Assembly: GCA_002917775.1 (NCBI GenBank)
Contig: KZ627147.1
Location: forward strand, 608,843-672,842
From: Glaciozyma antarctica PI12
Lineage: Eukaryota; Basidiomycota; Microbotryomycetes; Kriegeriales; Camptobasidiaceae
Direction of reading: 5' to 3'
DNA: 64,000 nucleotides
Positions 10,943 to 21,569 of the stretch are shown piece by piece. The notes under the pieces were generated by a model. It was not told the origin of the DNA, ran no database searches, and was given only the letters and a program-made list of their open reading frames with translations. Made by a program: the position numbers and the translations under genes. Position 1 is the stretch's first letter; each line of letters opens with the position of its first letter.

Positions 10943-11463
10943 ATGCCACCACTCCGCACCCTCCTCCTCCTCCTCTCCCTCCTCTCCCTCACCCTCGCCG
11001 ACCCCCTCCCAGCGAAAGCCCGTCTCGAGCGCGTCTACGACACTCCCGTTCCAGAAGCCACACGCACCTACGTGAGTTCCTCTTGCATATACGAGAGGGA
11101 GGGAAACTGACTGGGGGGAACAGTTGGTCACGCTCGATAGGGCGGTGGGGAATCTGGCGAAGGATGGAGTATTGGATGCTTTGATGCGTGCGAATGCGGT
11201 GGTTAAACAGGTTTATGACTACCGCGTACGTCCCCTCTCCTCCCCAGGCAGTGGCGGTACAACCGGGGTGGCGAGACGGGGCACTGCTCTGTTCCGCGCC
11301 CCCAGAACGGAAAGCAGCTGACTCCGGAACGCAGGTCTATAAAGGCGTCCTCTTCTCTGTTCCGACGGTCGAGGACAAGGGCTTGCGCTCGTGGATTAAC
11401 AAGATTGGGCAACTGGAGGGCGTCAAGGCCGTCGAGGAGGATCAGGTCGTCAAGACCAATTGA
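10943..11463 (+). CDS. Small secreted protein with inhibitor I9-type (Pbi2/subtilisin propeptide-like) domain
   Basis: Three exons (10943-11071, 11124-11225, 11335-11463) encode 119 residues. A signal peptide is plain: [19 protein letters not shown], with cleavage probably after LADP or nearby. The mature part has the compact beta-alpha-beta pattern of inhibitor I9: TYLVTLDRAV, then VVKQVYDYRVYKGVLFSVP, then EGVKAVEEDQVV. In subtilisins this fold is the propeptide. As a stand-alone protein it inhibits serine proteases, as yeast Pbi2 does with vacuolar proteinase B. Unlike Pbi2 this one carries a signal peptide, so it should enter the secretory pathway and may act in the vacuole or outside the cell. 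The protease partner is not known. Confidence 0.8.
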
Positions 11464-11586
11464 GGCGCTTCTCTCGAGGAGGAGGATGCGGGGAGGGAGG
11501 GGATGGGAAGGAGCTCTCGAACGTGTATGTTTGGAAGGTGTATGTTTGAGGAGGAGTAGGAGATGTACGCCTGTCATTAATCTCAG

Positions 11587-12182
11587 TACCATCCGTGCCC
11601 GCTCGAGAGAGGCGGACTCCGCTCCCCCCGCTCTCCCTCTCGCCCTCTCCCTCCGTCAATCCGACTAACAACATTCACCCTAACCAGCGCTCTCCTTCTC
11701 TCCCTCGCGCTGGCAGGGACGATGTTCGCGCTCTGGCGACGTGAGGAACGCTCGAGAGGGAGAGGGAAGTCGAGGAGGGGTACGCTCGCTGAGGAGGGCA
11801 GGGAGGGCGAGATGTCGTTCGTTATGGTGGGCGAGGAAGGGGGCGTCGGAGGAGAGCGTCGATGCGTCGCTCGTCCTCCTCCTTCGGTTCCGTGGCAGAG
11901 GGGCTCGTCGACGACGTAGGACGAAGCGAGAGCGAGCCGCTGATGTTCCTCGAGCGCAGAACCCTCGCTCGAATCGACGGCACCTAGCGAGCTCGAGAGG
12001 CAGAGAGGCAGAGGGAGAGTGAGAGCGTGTTTGAGCGGATGGACTGGTCGAGAGGGACGTGGGAGAGGGGGAGGGAGTGGTGGGTGTTGGCGAGGGAGTG
12101 GGCGAGGGAGTAGGAGGGAGGGAGGGAATGGTCGGATGTTGTTCGTGAGGTCGACGCGCGGGCGTTGCCTGCGGTGGTGTGA
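11587..12182 (+). other. Unresolved coding-like stretch, possibly a decayed membrane-protein gene
   Basis: The plus strand is open from 11587 to 11919 with a membrane helix (TFTLTSALLLSLALAGTMF) followed by a charged tail (WRREERSRGRGKSRRGTL). A second frame then takes over with good composition (SFGSVAEGLVDDVGRSESEP, later VFERMDWSRGTWERG and WSDVVREVDARALPAVV ending at TGA 12180-12182). The two pieces need one frame change and two in-frame TAGs must be ignored. The minus strand of the same DNA is also open for 257 codons (12356 to 11583). I cannot decide which strand codes. No family is recognised. Convergent orientation with SMD2 would favour the plus strand. Confidence 0.3.
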
Positions 12183-12363
12183 GTACGTGAGGAGAGAAGT
12201 GGAGATAGCGAAGGAGCTAGAAGGAGGAGAACAGAGCAGCGTCAGTCGAAGGAAACGAAAGCAGAGCGCGCAGACCACCTCCTCCTCGACCAGTCCTCTC
12301 CCTCCCCGCGCACACGCCCGACGAATATAACAATGATCCCATTTCGTGCAGCCCAAGTCCTCC

Positions 12364-13292
12364 TTATGTGTTCCTCAACACTGCGTCCAACGCATGAGCT
12401 CCCAGGCCCTCCAAAGCGGAAAGGGAAACGCACCCAGCACGACCGAGTCGCCTCGAAGGAACATCTTGCTCACGAACCGATCCTTGTTGATGGGCTTCTT
12501 GCCCTTGCCCTTGGGTGCCTCGGTCCACATCTCCTTGACGTTCTCGAGGACCTGTAAGAGGTGTGAGTTAGCTGGCGTTCTTGTGGTCGTCGCTCCTCCT
12601 CCTTGCTTCTCCCAGCGCAGCGGTGCGCGTCTTAGCCTTATCCTAAAGCACCCTTCCATCACCTTCACCGCCTACCCTCCCTCTCCTCCCAGTCCTTCCC
12701 AGCACGCCTCCCTCCTCAGGCCACTTCCTCCCTCCCTCCTCCCCTCACTGCCTTCCCTCCCCTCCTCCACCAAACCACCCTCTACCCTCTTCCTCTATCC
12801 CTCCCCCTGCGATCCTCCCTCCCCTCCATCATCTCCCCCTCCCACCCTCCGCCCAGACCAAAACAAACGGACTCACCATGTTCGCATGCCTATCAAACGC
12901 CTTCACCCGTCCAAGCAGCTTGCGGTTGTTACGCAACGCAATGAGGATCTGGGTATTCCCGCGCACCGACGCCTGAAGGACTGAGAGAGGTCTGCTCGGT
13001 GGATTCAACGGGGAGAGGGGAGGAGGAGGGTCAGCTCTGTCGTGACTCCGCCCTCTGTCTCTCCTTGAAGCTTCCACGCCGCGGAGTCCACTTGGCGCCG
13101 TGCGCATCAGAGATAGGGTATACGCGTTGACTCACCCCTGGCTAATCTCGTGCTCCTCCAGAGCCCTGATCTGAGCCTCGTCGAGTTCACTCTTGACGGC
13201 GTTCGTGTTGGGGACAGCTGCGGTACTGCAGTCGTTCGGAGGGGTCAGCAACGGTGCTGGGAGGGTGGGCTAGGTGGTAGCGCGTACCTCAT
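12364..13292 (-). CDS. SMD2: Small nuclear ribonucleoprotein Sm D2
   Basis: Five exons on the minus strand (13288-13292, 13136-13225, 12877-12991, 12434-12551, 12364-12380) join in frame to 114 residues. The sequence is plainly SmD2: [16 protein letters not shown], then [20 protein letters not shown] (Sm1 motif), [13 protein letters not shown], and [20 protein letters not shown] (Sm2 motif). Sm D2 is one of seven subunits of the ring on U1, U2, U4 and U5 snRNAs and is essential for splicing. The first exon is only five bases (ATGAG). The intron between exons 3 and 4 is about 325 bases, with a long pyrimidine-rich stretch, while most introns here are near 50. The gene is intact and highly certain. 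Confidence 0.96.
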
Positions 13293-13687
13293 TTTGTGGA
13301 GGGGGACGACTGGGAGCAGGGAGAGCTAGGGAGGGAGAGAGGGAAGAGCAAGGGGAGGGAAAGGTTCGGGTTGAAGGTAGGTTCACAGATTCTCGCCAGC
13401 CGAGGTCTTCTTCGAGTTTCAGTCGAGGTCAGCGACGTTCTGAGCTGGAAAGGGCAGTCGTAGCAGGCTTCACACTCAGGCCACGGCGTCCTCTGTCATC
13501 AAGCCAAAAAAAAAACAGGAACAAAGGACGGCGTTTCAGCCAAACTCGACTCGGCCCAAGTCATCCCTCTCCGAGCTATTCCCAAGTCAGCACTCTCTCT
13601 CCTCTAGCTCTCCTCAAGGCCCATCAAACAAGCGCAGTGGCGCTCACCCTCCTCCTAGCCGACGCCTCTCTAGCCTTCCTCACCCAA

Positions 13688-15037
13688 ATGGGCCTCCTAG
13701 ACGTTCGTACTCCGGGCAATCGGGCAATCGGACCGTGGCGGAGAGCTGATGCGCGTCTGTAGGACAAGAGCGAGACGATCAGGAGGTTGACGAAGGAGCT
13801 TGTCGAGGTTAGGGAGGTGCGTTCGTGCCTCGAACTGTCTGCTTCGTGCTGGGAGGGAGGAGAGAGGGGGGAGGGAGGAGGTGGGGGATCGCGGGGTAGC
13901 TACGACACGGCAGGGAGCTGACCACTGTGCTCTCTGTGCTCAGGCGAACGAACGATTGCAGGAGGAACTGCGTGCAGCGACCGGCGTGCGCTCCCTCCCT
14001 CTCCCCTCTGAGCACCAACTCACGCAACCATACACAGGGCCGTAAAGCCGCCGTCCAGCGTATCCGTGACCTCGAAGACCTCCTCCGCCTCAAAGAGCGC
14101 GTACGTCCCTCTCTCTCCCTTCCATCGCTCTCTAACACCGCCCAGCTCTCAAACGACACAGACCGGCAGCTCTCCTCACCCAATCACCCACTCCTCATTC
14201 CTCCAATCCCAGCTCTCCTCACTCGATTCCCAGCTCTCCTCCATCCGAACCGAACAGACTCTCCACCCTCTATCGGATCTCGACCTCCTCCACCGACATT
14301 CGAAGCAGAGCGCGCTGTTCGAGAGCGTGAGAGAGGCGTTGACGTGCCCCGTTTGCTACGAGTTCTTTGGCCGAGGCGAGAGGAGCGCAGTGAGCCTTCT
14401 TTGCGGACATAGTTTCTGTGAACCCTGCTTCGGGACGTGGGAAGGTCCGTCCTCTCACTCCCTTTCCCCGATCTGCCGGCGACTGACCGACGACGCAGCG
14501 AAACATCTTGAGACGTTCAAGGCCTCTAGAGCAGAGGGAGCGTACTACGGTGCCGATTGCCCCGAATGCAGAAGTACGGACGTTCGACGCGGTCGTGTAC
14601 GGATATGGGGTATGCGTCCACCCTCTTCCTCCCTGCAACGCCGCTTACGCAAGATCACAGCGATGGAGGAAGTCGTTAGGCTGGTTGAGCGCGGTGCGAA
14701 GGATGCCGAGGTGCTCTATGTCCCGCCTAGGGCTCCGGCGCCGCCGGCTCTGACGAAGATGACGGTGGAGGAGGCGCGGGAGGAGATGCGGGAGGAGGAG
14801 ATGCGGGAGGAGATGGAGCGAGAGGAGGCTGCGCGTGAGGGGGAGGAGGAGGAGATACGAGAGCTTGAGCGGGAGATGTACGATGCTCAGATGCGCGAGG
14901 AGGAGGAACGAGGGGAGGTGGATGAGGATGCTGCGAGGTGAGCTTTTTTTTCGCTTTTTCGCACCGTGCGCGAGGAAGGGAGCTGATGAGCGCGTAGACT
15001 TATGAGACCTCGGACGCCGTTGCCTTATGGCGGTTGA
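13688..15037 (+). CDS. Coiled-coil RING-finger protein (putative E3 ubiquitin ligase)
   Basis: Eight exons (13688-13702, 13763-13816, 13944-13985, 14038-14100, 14213-14444, 14499-14609, 14661-14937, 14998-15037) give 277 residues in frame. The first 70 residues form coiled coil (SETIRRLTKELVEVREANER, RIRDLEDLLRLKERL). A RING-HC finger follows: LTCPVCYEFF, CGHSFCEPCFGTW and CPECRS. The C-terminal third is an acidic, Glu-rich helix (MREEEMREEMEREEAAREGE). The layout coil-RING-helix is common in basidiomycete E3 ligases of unknown substrate. Sequence just upstream of the chosen ATG is also open and helical (KAHQTSAVALTLLLADASLA), but no other ATG precedes it, so it may be an ancestral longer start. 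Function as E3 is inferred from the RING. Confidence 0.82.
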
Positions 15038-15504
15038 GGAGGAGTGTACTGCCGTTATTGACTGCATTTCGTTTGTCGTTGTCGGGGGGTGGCTCGCTCG
15101 TCTGCGGTGTTTCCGGCGCTGCTCCTTCGTTCTCGCTTTCCCACTTCTTTTCGCCCCCGACTGAGCGATCTCTCGACGGCGCACATCTGCTCTTCCTCAC
15201 TCGCTCGCTCACTGCTCGTTCTCGAAACGTTTCGCAAAAACAACAAGACTGCTTATCATGGGGTACGAAAGAAGAACTGGGGGGTGCAGGAGCGTCGCCG
15301 ACTAACCAAATGGGGGGAAAATGTTAAAGGACTCAGGCAAACGCGATATCGAGGGTACGGTGAAGGTGGTATCGATACTGATGAGATGTAGTGGTACAGT
15401 TGGGGGGTAGGCTAAGGAGTGAGGGTGGATAAGGAGAGGACGTCGATGGCGAGTTAAGGATGGCGAGGTGGGGGATAATGACCGCGCTCGTAGGTGAGGC
15501 GCAT
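15038..15504. other. Intergenic region between convergent genes
   Basis: These 467 bases lie between the stop of the RING gene and the stop of the HSF-type gene. If the last intron of the latter (15522-15576) were retained, the minus-strand frame would run on to 15302. Nothing else is recognisable. Confidence 0.5.
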
Positions 15505-17293
15505 CTAATGGCCTCTCGCCGCTGCTAACAAACGGTTTCAGCTTGGCCCGACCCGCAGAAAGAAGGAACGACGCACGATCCCACAAATCCTGCACCATCC
15601 TCAGACTCCCACTCCTCGACAGTCCCAAACTCGCGTCCGCCAAACTCCCCCTCGTCGTCGACTTCGACAGCGGAGCTCCGTACTCCCTCCTCTGTGACTG
15701 CGCTCCGTACCCCTGGAACGCGTTCCCGAATTCGGCGGAGGAATGCGAAGTGTTGGGGCGAGAGTAAGAGCTGGCGCAGGTCGAGGAAGGGTAGGCGTAA
15801 GGGTTTGTCGGAGCGGGGTAGTACGAAGAAGGGTGGCGTTGGACTGGAGAGGTGTGTGGCTGCGAGGGGGCGGGGAGGAGAGTCGTGTCGAGGAATTGGG
15901 AGGAAAGTTGGTTCGTGTCTGGCGAGGTTGGAGGGGTCGGAGAAGGGGGTGGGAGGTGTAAAGAAGGCTGGGAGGAGTCGGAGTAGAAGCGAGGGTAGTA
16001 GTCGTGGGTCGGGGGGTAGGGAGCGTAGGCCTCTTGCGAAGGTTCGTAGAATGGCCCCGAGTTGAAGTACGGGGAGAAGGAGTAGACCGAATTGGAGGGG
16101 AAGGTCTCGTACTGCGATCCAGAACGAGCGAACGTCGACGACGTCGGAGGGAGCTGATCGCCAAAGTGGGTGTACTCGTGCGAAGGGCTTTGCGGAAAGC
16201 ATTCCGTCGTCGTCGAATCCATCGGTTCCTCCTCTTCGACGTCGTTGTAGACGTGAGGCTCGCGCGGAGCATAGGACGGAGAAGTCGGCGAAGCAGCGGG
16301 GATCGGAGCCTCGACCGACTCAGCCACGATGGGCGGTGGCGACCTGGCCGCGACCTCAGCCATCTCCTCCTCGTGATCCGCATCGACATCCTCCTCCTCA
16401 TAATCGTCATCCTCCTCGTCGCTCGAATCCCGACTAGCCCTCCGGCGGCCCTTGCGCGAAGCTTTGGTCGGTCGCTTGGGTGCTCGACGCGCTCCCTTCT
16501 TCGCAGGGCCATCGGGGTGGCGAAGAACGGCGGCGACGTCGGCGTCGGTGGAATTCTGGTTGAGCGAGACGTGGAACCAGATACGAGCGGTACGGGGGAT
16601 GGTGTCGTCGATGGGAGAGTAGTCGGTCCCTTTCTTGACTCGCTTGAAATCCCAGTTCTGCGCAGAAGGACTTCAGTGCGAGGACGAGTCTTTGGGGATG
16701 AGCTTGAGCAACGCACGTTCATCTGCTTGTTCTGCGGAGGTGATTCGATTAGCTTCAAACTCGACATCAGCGCAAAGGCGTGAGGAGCACGCACAAAGCT
16801 TTGGATGGTCGCCTGCGCGAAGATGACTCGGCATACTCGCTCTCGAAAACGAGATTCGTCAGGAATGATGATGTGGGTACCCTTGGTCGACCAGTAAATG
16901 AACGAGGAGAACCGAGGGTCGTTCTGGATGAGGCTACTCAGTCATCGTCAGCTCCATCCTCCTCTCGACGACCTGAATCCAGAACTAGACGCACTTCCAA
17001 AGTTTCCAGATGAACGTATCCTTTGAAGTGTTGGGCCGGTAGGTGGCGTTCGAGGAGACGGTACTGGCGCTGCGAGGCCGGCTTGCCTGCGGGGAGGAGT
17101 GGGGTTCGGCGGAGCTCTCCGGAGCTTCCTCGATCGGCGCCACGGTGGCAGAGGAGGTCGTCAGAGGAGTGGTGGGGTCGGCAGGAAGGGTTGCGGAGAG
17201 GGGTTCGTCGAGCGGGAGGACGGAGTGAACGCCGTAGGATCGAGGCGCTGCCCAACCGCGTTGGCTGGCGCTGAGTGACTGCGGACTGACCAT
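15505..17293 (-). CDS. HSF-type DNA-binding protein
   Basis: From ATG 17293 five exons (about 16995-17293, 16796-16933, 16717-16731, 15577-16657, 15505-15521) encode about 516 residues. After about 90 Ser/Pro-rich residues comes a heat-shock-factor-type winged helix: FIWKLWNLIQNDPRFSSFIY, STKGTHIIIPDESRF, VIFAQATIQSFNKQMNNWDF, KRVKKG. The recognition-helix position reads SFNKQMNNWDFKRV, compared with SFVRQLNMYGFHKV in classical HSF. The domain is cut by four introns, one exon being only 15 bases. A basic and acidic linker (KKGARRAPKRPTKASRKGRR, SSDEEDDDYEEEDVDADHEE) and a long Ser/Pro/Tyr-rich region follow; no hydrophobic-repeat trimerisation coil is obvious. It is probably a nuclear transcription factor, but not necessarily a heat-shock factor. 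A start at 17384 is possible but out of frame. Confidence 0.82.
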
Positions 17294-19085
17294 GACGAGT
17301 GCTCGTAATCTTCGAGCTGGAGGACGATTCCGAATCCTGGAACAAGGTTGAGGAAGACGGAGAAGACGTGAGAAGCGTGGTCATTTGGTGAGCTTCCCCC
17401 CGGCGAGGCGAGCCCCAGCTTTGACCCTCTCAGCTGAGAGAGACCGTCTAAAAGCTTCTATGATCGGGCGTTTCATCGAAGAACAAGGGGAGGAAAATTA
17501 AAAAGCGGAAAGCAGTCGCGCTCTGCGAATAACGAGAAAGAGAGCTGCTCTTCTCGCTGGCCGAGATCAGCGCCTTCTCAATTTTGTTGGGGCAAACCTC
17601 AGCTCGCACACCCCGACTTTTCTAAAGACAACAAGCTTCTGACGTTCTACCGCCTTCTGCCTTACGCCTTGACCTCTGAGCCATGGAGTCCGCAGAGAAA
17701 TTCGTCTCCTGCTCCGGTGCCTCCCGCCGTCGATCCCCGGTCCTCCGGCGTGATGGAACGGCCTTGAAGAGCACAGGAGTACTGGACCCCGTCTTCTCTG
17801 CTCCCGTGTCCTGGCAGAGTAGCCTTCTCAGCGGAGTATCCTCCTCCGAGGCATCTCCTGCTGCCCTCCGCAATCCCGCCGCCATTTTAGTGTGCTTACA
17901 CCGTGTAGACCCTACTTCTCTTCGCAAGTCGATCTGAAAACTATCGTACCACCCAGTTCTACCCACGACAGCTGCTCGCCCACGAAGGCTGCTCCTCCCC
18001 CGACGCCAAGGTCCGCTAAATTGATGAAAAGGACGAAAAGGAGTTCGCTGCAGGAGCTTGGACCAGTCGAGGGAAAGCGGGATGAGAACGGTGTCGAGCG
18101 CGGGAGGTCCCTCCGGCTCGTTGACAAAGGGTTCCGCATGGAAATACGCCTGGGCAGGCGGGCGAGAGCGCGCGATGGCATCGGAGGCACGTGTTGAGAG
18201 TTGGAGAGCATGCACGCTGGGAGAGATGGGTGCGAGCTAGGAAAAGCACAGCGCGAATCGGAAACCGTTTGGTAATGGAATGTAGGATTGATAGGCTTGG
18301 ATGGAGAAAGACTGAGATGGCGTCGCCCAAATAATCCCTTTCGATTGTGGAGCACACGAAGCTCAGAGCAGTTTAAAGAGATGCGACAAGGTTGGCTTTT
18401 CCCCTGGGCGGCGCGAGTTTCTTGAGGAATGGGCCGGTGAAGCAGTCGGCGAGCGATGAGGAGGCTCGCTCTCTCGAAGATAACGCCAATTTCGCGGTGC
18501 TGAGCGGGCGCGCTGATTGCGATGTTTGTTGATCATGTCTCTGTGGAGATGACCTCGCTGAGGAAAGAGGGGAACAAGGTGCTCCCAAGGAAGAGCGAGA
18601 TGTGTCGAAGCGACGACCGTGGTCGTATCTCGGCGCCAGCGTTCCTCCAATGCAGAGCCGTGAGAGGGAAAACAAGGAATGGTGTCTGATGACCACCTCT
18701 CAAGTCAGAGAAGCAATCGGGACGCACCAGGACGGTTCAGCAAGCACCGCAAGCCACCCTCGAGGGAGGCGTCTCCCGCGACTGGCAGACGTCTTGCCCC
18801 TCCCCAAACTCGGTCACCAGTCCGCACCGAGCTCGGGAAGACGAGCAGTAGTACTGAAGAGCAGAGCGCTCAACGAGCAGAGTTGAGGTGAGGGCAGGAG
18901 GTCAAGAGAGAACTGTTCCACGACTTCCTCCCTTGTCCTCTCCCCGCGTCCTCCCTCGACCTCACCGGCTCCAAACACCAGGTCGACGCCGGTTTCACAG
19001 AGCAAGATCGCCGAGCAAGCTCCGCCAGCTCTCAGCGCCCGCCAAACACGCGCTTCCCGTGGTCCCCAGCTCCCCGGGCCTCAGC
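17294..19085. other. Long divergent intergenic region, no clear gene
   Basis: About 1.8 kb separates the HSF-type gene (minus) from the MATH-BTB gene (plus). A minus-strand frame from 18215 to 17622 (197 codons) has one protein-like stretch (AYFHAEPFVNEPEGPPALDT), but the rest is Arg/Ser-rich and no domain or splice pattern supports it. Long upstream regions are usual for regulatory genes. I see no repeat, RNA gene or recognisable binding site. Confidence 0.35.
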
Positions 19086-21411
19086 ATGGCGACGCCCTTC
19101 CCAGCAATCCCAGCAGCAGGCGGGGACGTTCCCCTCCGCCTGATCTCTCCGCCTGAACCATTTCTCGAGTTCGTGGAAACGCGGTCGGTGAGTGCCGCCT
19201 CTCGAGGTGCTTCGACGGCGGGCAGACCTGACTTGTCTCCTCCTCCTGTAGGTGACGCTCGAGTGGCGGATCACAGGCCTCAAGACCATCTTTGAATCAA
19301 CAAAAGGAGAAGCCAAGAGCAAGTGCATCAAGGTACGCTCCTCCGTCTTCGAGCTGACGAGGACGCGACGCTAACTGGAGCCTCCCCCCCCCCCCCGAGT
19401 CAGCTCTCTTCGACTCTCAGCGCTGGCAGATCTTCTTCTATCCAAACTCTGGCCAGGAGCAGTACACGTCGCTCTACCTCTCGTGCGAACCGACGGCGGC
19501 GGAGAAGGAGCAGGGACTTTTGGAGCGCGGGTGGGCTGGGGCGGGGGGGAAGGATGGAGCGCCGGCGGCAAGCACGAAAGACGCCAAAGGACCTTGGAAG
19601 CGGGAGGGAAAGTTCAAGTTTACTTTCGAGGTGCGTTGGTTCGACCTGGTGGGAAGAGAGGGACGCGAGCTGACGCGACTGCCCTCTCTCCCTACTCGTG
19701 CTCTTGAAATTGCTCCTTCCTAGGCCAAGTCACTGGATCGGAGGATCTGCTTTAAGACGATGGAAGCCAAGGACCACCAGTTCTCCGATACGGCGAGAAA
19801 TTGGGGTTACGCGGCATACTGGAAGCGCTCTGAAGCCTACTTCAACAACAACGCCGTTCGCCTCGCCGTACGTCCCGCTGCCTCGTTCTCCCCGCACAGT
19901 ACTGACACACCAGCAGGACGGAATCATCATCGCCTGTACGATCGTCTACTCTCCCACTCCTCCTTCTCCCCCTCCGCCGCCCAGACTCCTCATCCCCAAG
20001 GACCTCGTCAAGGCAATCGCTTCCCTCTTCAACGACCCCGTGTACTCGGACATTTGCTTTCGCATCCGCCCTGACGGCCACGAGCGGCCTGAGCGAAGGC
20101 TCTACGCCGCAAAAGCTGTCCTCGCAGGTCGCAGCGAGTACTTCGAGTCGAGTGAGCGCTTTTCGCTCGTCGCAGGGAATGTCGCTGACTCCTTGAGCGA
20201 ACAGTGTTCAGCTCCGGTTTCGTCGAATCATCCATCGCCACTTTCGATTCTCGCTCGTCTGCCTCGGCTGACGATGAGGACGAGTACGAAGACTCGGAGG
20301 ACGACTGGGACGAGGACGACGCGTCCGACTTTGATGGCGACGAAGCGACGTCGGCAGACGGCCCGCTTGCCTCCGTCCCGGAGAGCGCGTTCGACTCAGC
20401 GCGACGAGCGCCTTCTTCGAGCACTGCGGGTTCGCAGCCGTCTTCCGCGGCGGTGTCGGATGACGGGGAGGAGGAGGGCGAGGGAGGGGAAGAGGAGGAG
20501 GAGGAAGAGGAGGAGAGCGAGGGAGGGGAACGTACGCCGGATCAGCAACCGTCGAGGCGCGCGCAGAGTGATCGGGGAGGTGATTCGGGAAGCTTTGTCG
20601 ACGCGCCTGTCGCTCCTCCGTCGCCGACCAAGGGAAGGAAGTCTTCAAGGAGCTCGAACGGCCCCAAACCTCGCACGAACGGGAAATCCCCCGACAACCG
20701 CCCTCGCTTCGAGGTCATCGTCACCGACGCTTCGTGCGTACTTCCCCTCGACCCCGCTTCACCATACTGACGTAGAGACGCGCAGGTACAACTCCTTCAA
20801 AGCCCTCCTCTACTTTCTCTACACCGACGCCATCTCCTTCGCACCCCTCGCCTCGACCTTCCACCTCGCCCGCGAAGCCGCCCACTCCAGCGGCACACCC
20901 TTCCCCTTCCCCACCCGTCGCTCTTACCTCCTCGCTATTGCTCCTATCGTGATTGATGGCCCGGGACCGTGTAGCGCGAAAGCGATCTACAGGCTTGCAG
21001 ACAAGATTGGCTTGGTGGAGTTGAAGGAGAGGGCATACGAGCATATCGTCAAATCGTTGACGGTGCAGAATGTGCGTGCAGTTTCGCGGCCGCTGAGAAT
21101 CGAGCTGATACAGGCCACAGATCACGTACGAGGTCTTCGGATCCTTCTCACTCCGCTTCGAGGAGATCAAGCGCGTCGAAATCGCGTTCCTGCTCGAGAA
21201 ATGGGTGCGTCGCTCTCTCCTTCTCTCCTCGAGCGCGTCGCTAATCCTCCGAGCGCAGAACGAGGTCCGAGGCTCCCCCTCGCTTCGCAGGGTCTTCAAC
21301 AACATTCGCGTCGGGCGATTCCCCGGCTTTGAGGATGTTTGGATTCGGATCCTCGAGTCGCTAGAGGTGAGGGCACCGGCGATGGCGTTGGAGGATGAGA
21401 AGGGGGTGTAG
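19086..21411 (+). CDS. MATH-BTB protein (putative CUL3 substrate adaptor)
   Basis: Nine exons (19086-19187, 19252-19332, 19400-19630, 19724-19867, 19917-20151, 20205-20733, 20786-21071, 21121-21204, 21259-21411) close in frame to 614 residues. The N-terminal half is a MATH/TRAF-like domain: VTLEWRITGLKTIFES, RWQIFFYPNSGQEQYTSLYL, FTFEAKSLDRRICFKTM, DHQFSDTARNWGYAAYWKRS. A BTB domain follows (DPVYSDICFRIRP, LYAAKAVLAGRSEYF, then YNSFKALLYFLYTDAISF), interrupted by an acidic and Ser-rich insert of about 170 residues. The C-terminal helices (RLADKIGLVELKERAYEHIV) are BACK-like. SPOP-type MATH-BTB proteins bind substrate through MATH and CUL3 through BTB. A run of sixteen C lies in the intron at 19333-19399. 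Family assignment is strong; substrates are unknown. Confidence 0.88.
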
Positions 21412-21569
21412 GGAGGTCGGAGGGGTACGTTTGTTGTGGTGCTTTATCTTGAATTACTATCGCTTGAACTGCGCGCGAGGGACTCGAGAGTAGGAGGTGG
21501 ATAGACGTGAGGTGTGCATGGCAACAGATCGAGAGATGCTAGGATGCTACGATGGAACAAGGAGGTGAA

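Noticed and set aside
11583-12356. 257-codon minus-strand frame as a confident gene
   Set aside because: Composition is mostly Pro/Arg/Ser from GC-rich DNA, it begins inside the end of SMD2, and the opposite strand has equally good segments.
15601-16794. 397-codon minus-strand frame rich in Arg/Ser/Thr
   Set aside because: It is a shadow of the HSF-type gene in another frame; the real frame shows the winged-helix domain and consistent splicing.
19381-19397. Poly-C run as a regulatory site
   Set aside because: It lies inside an intron of the MATH-BTB gene next to the acceptor and is best explained as an extended pyrimidine tract.
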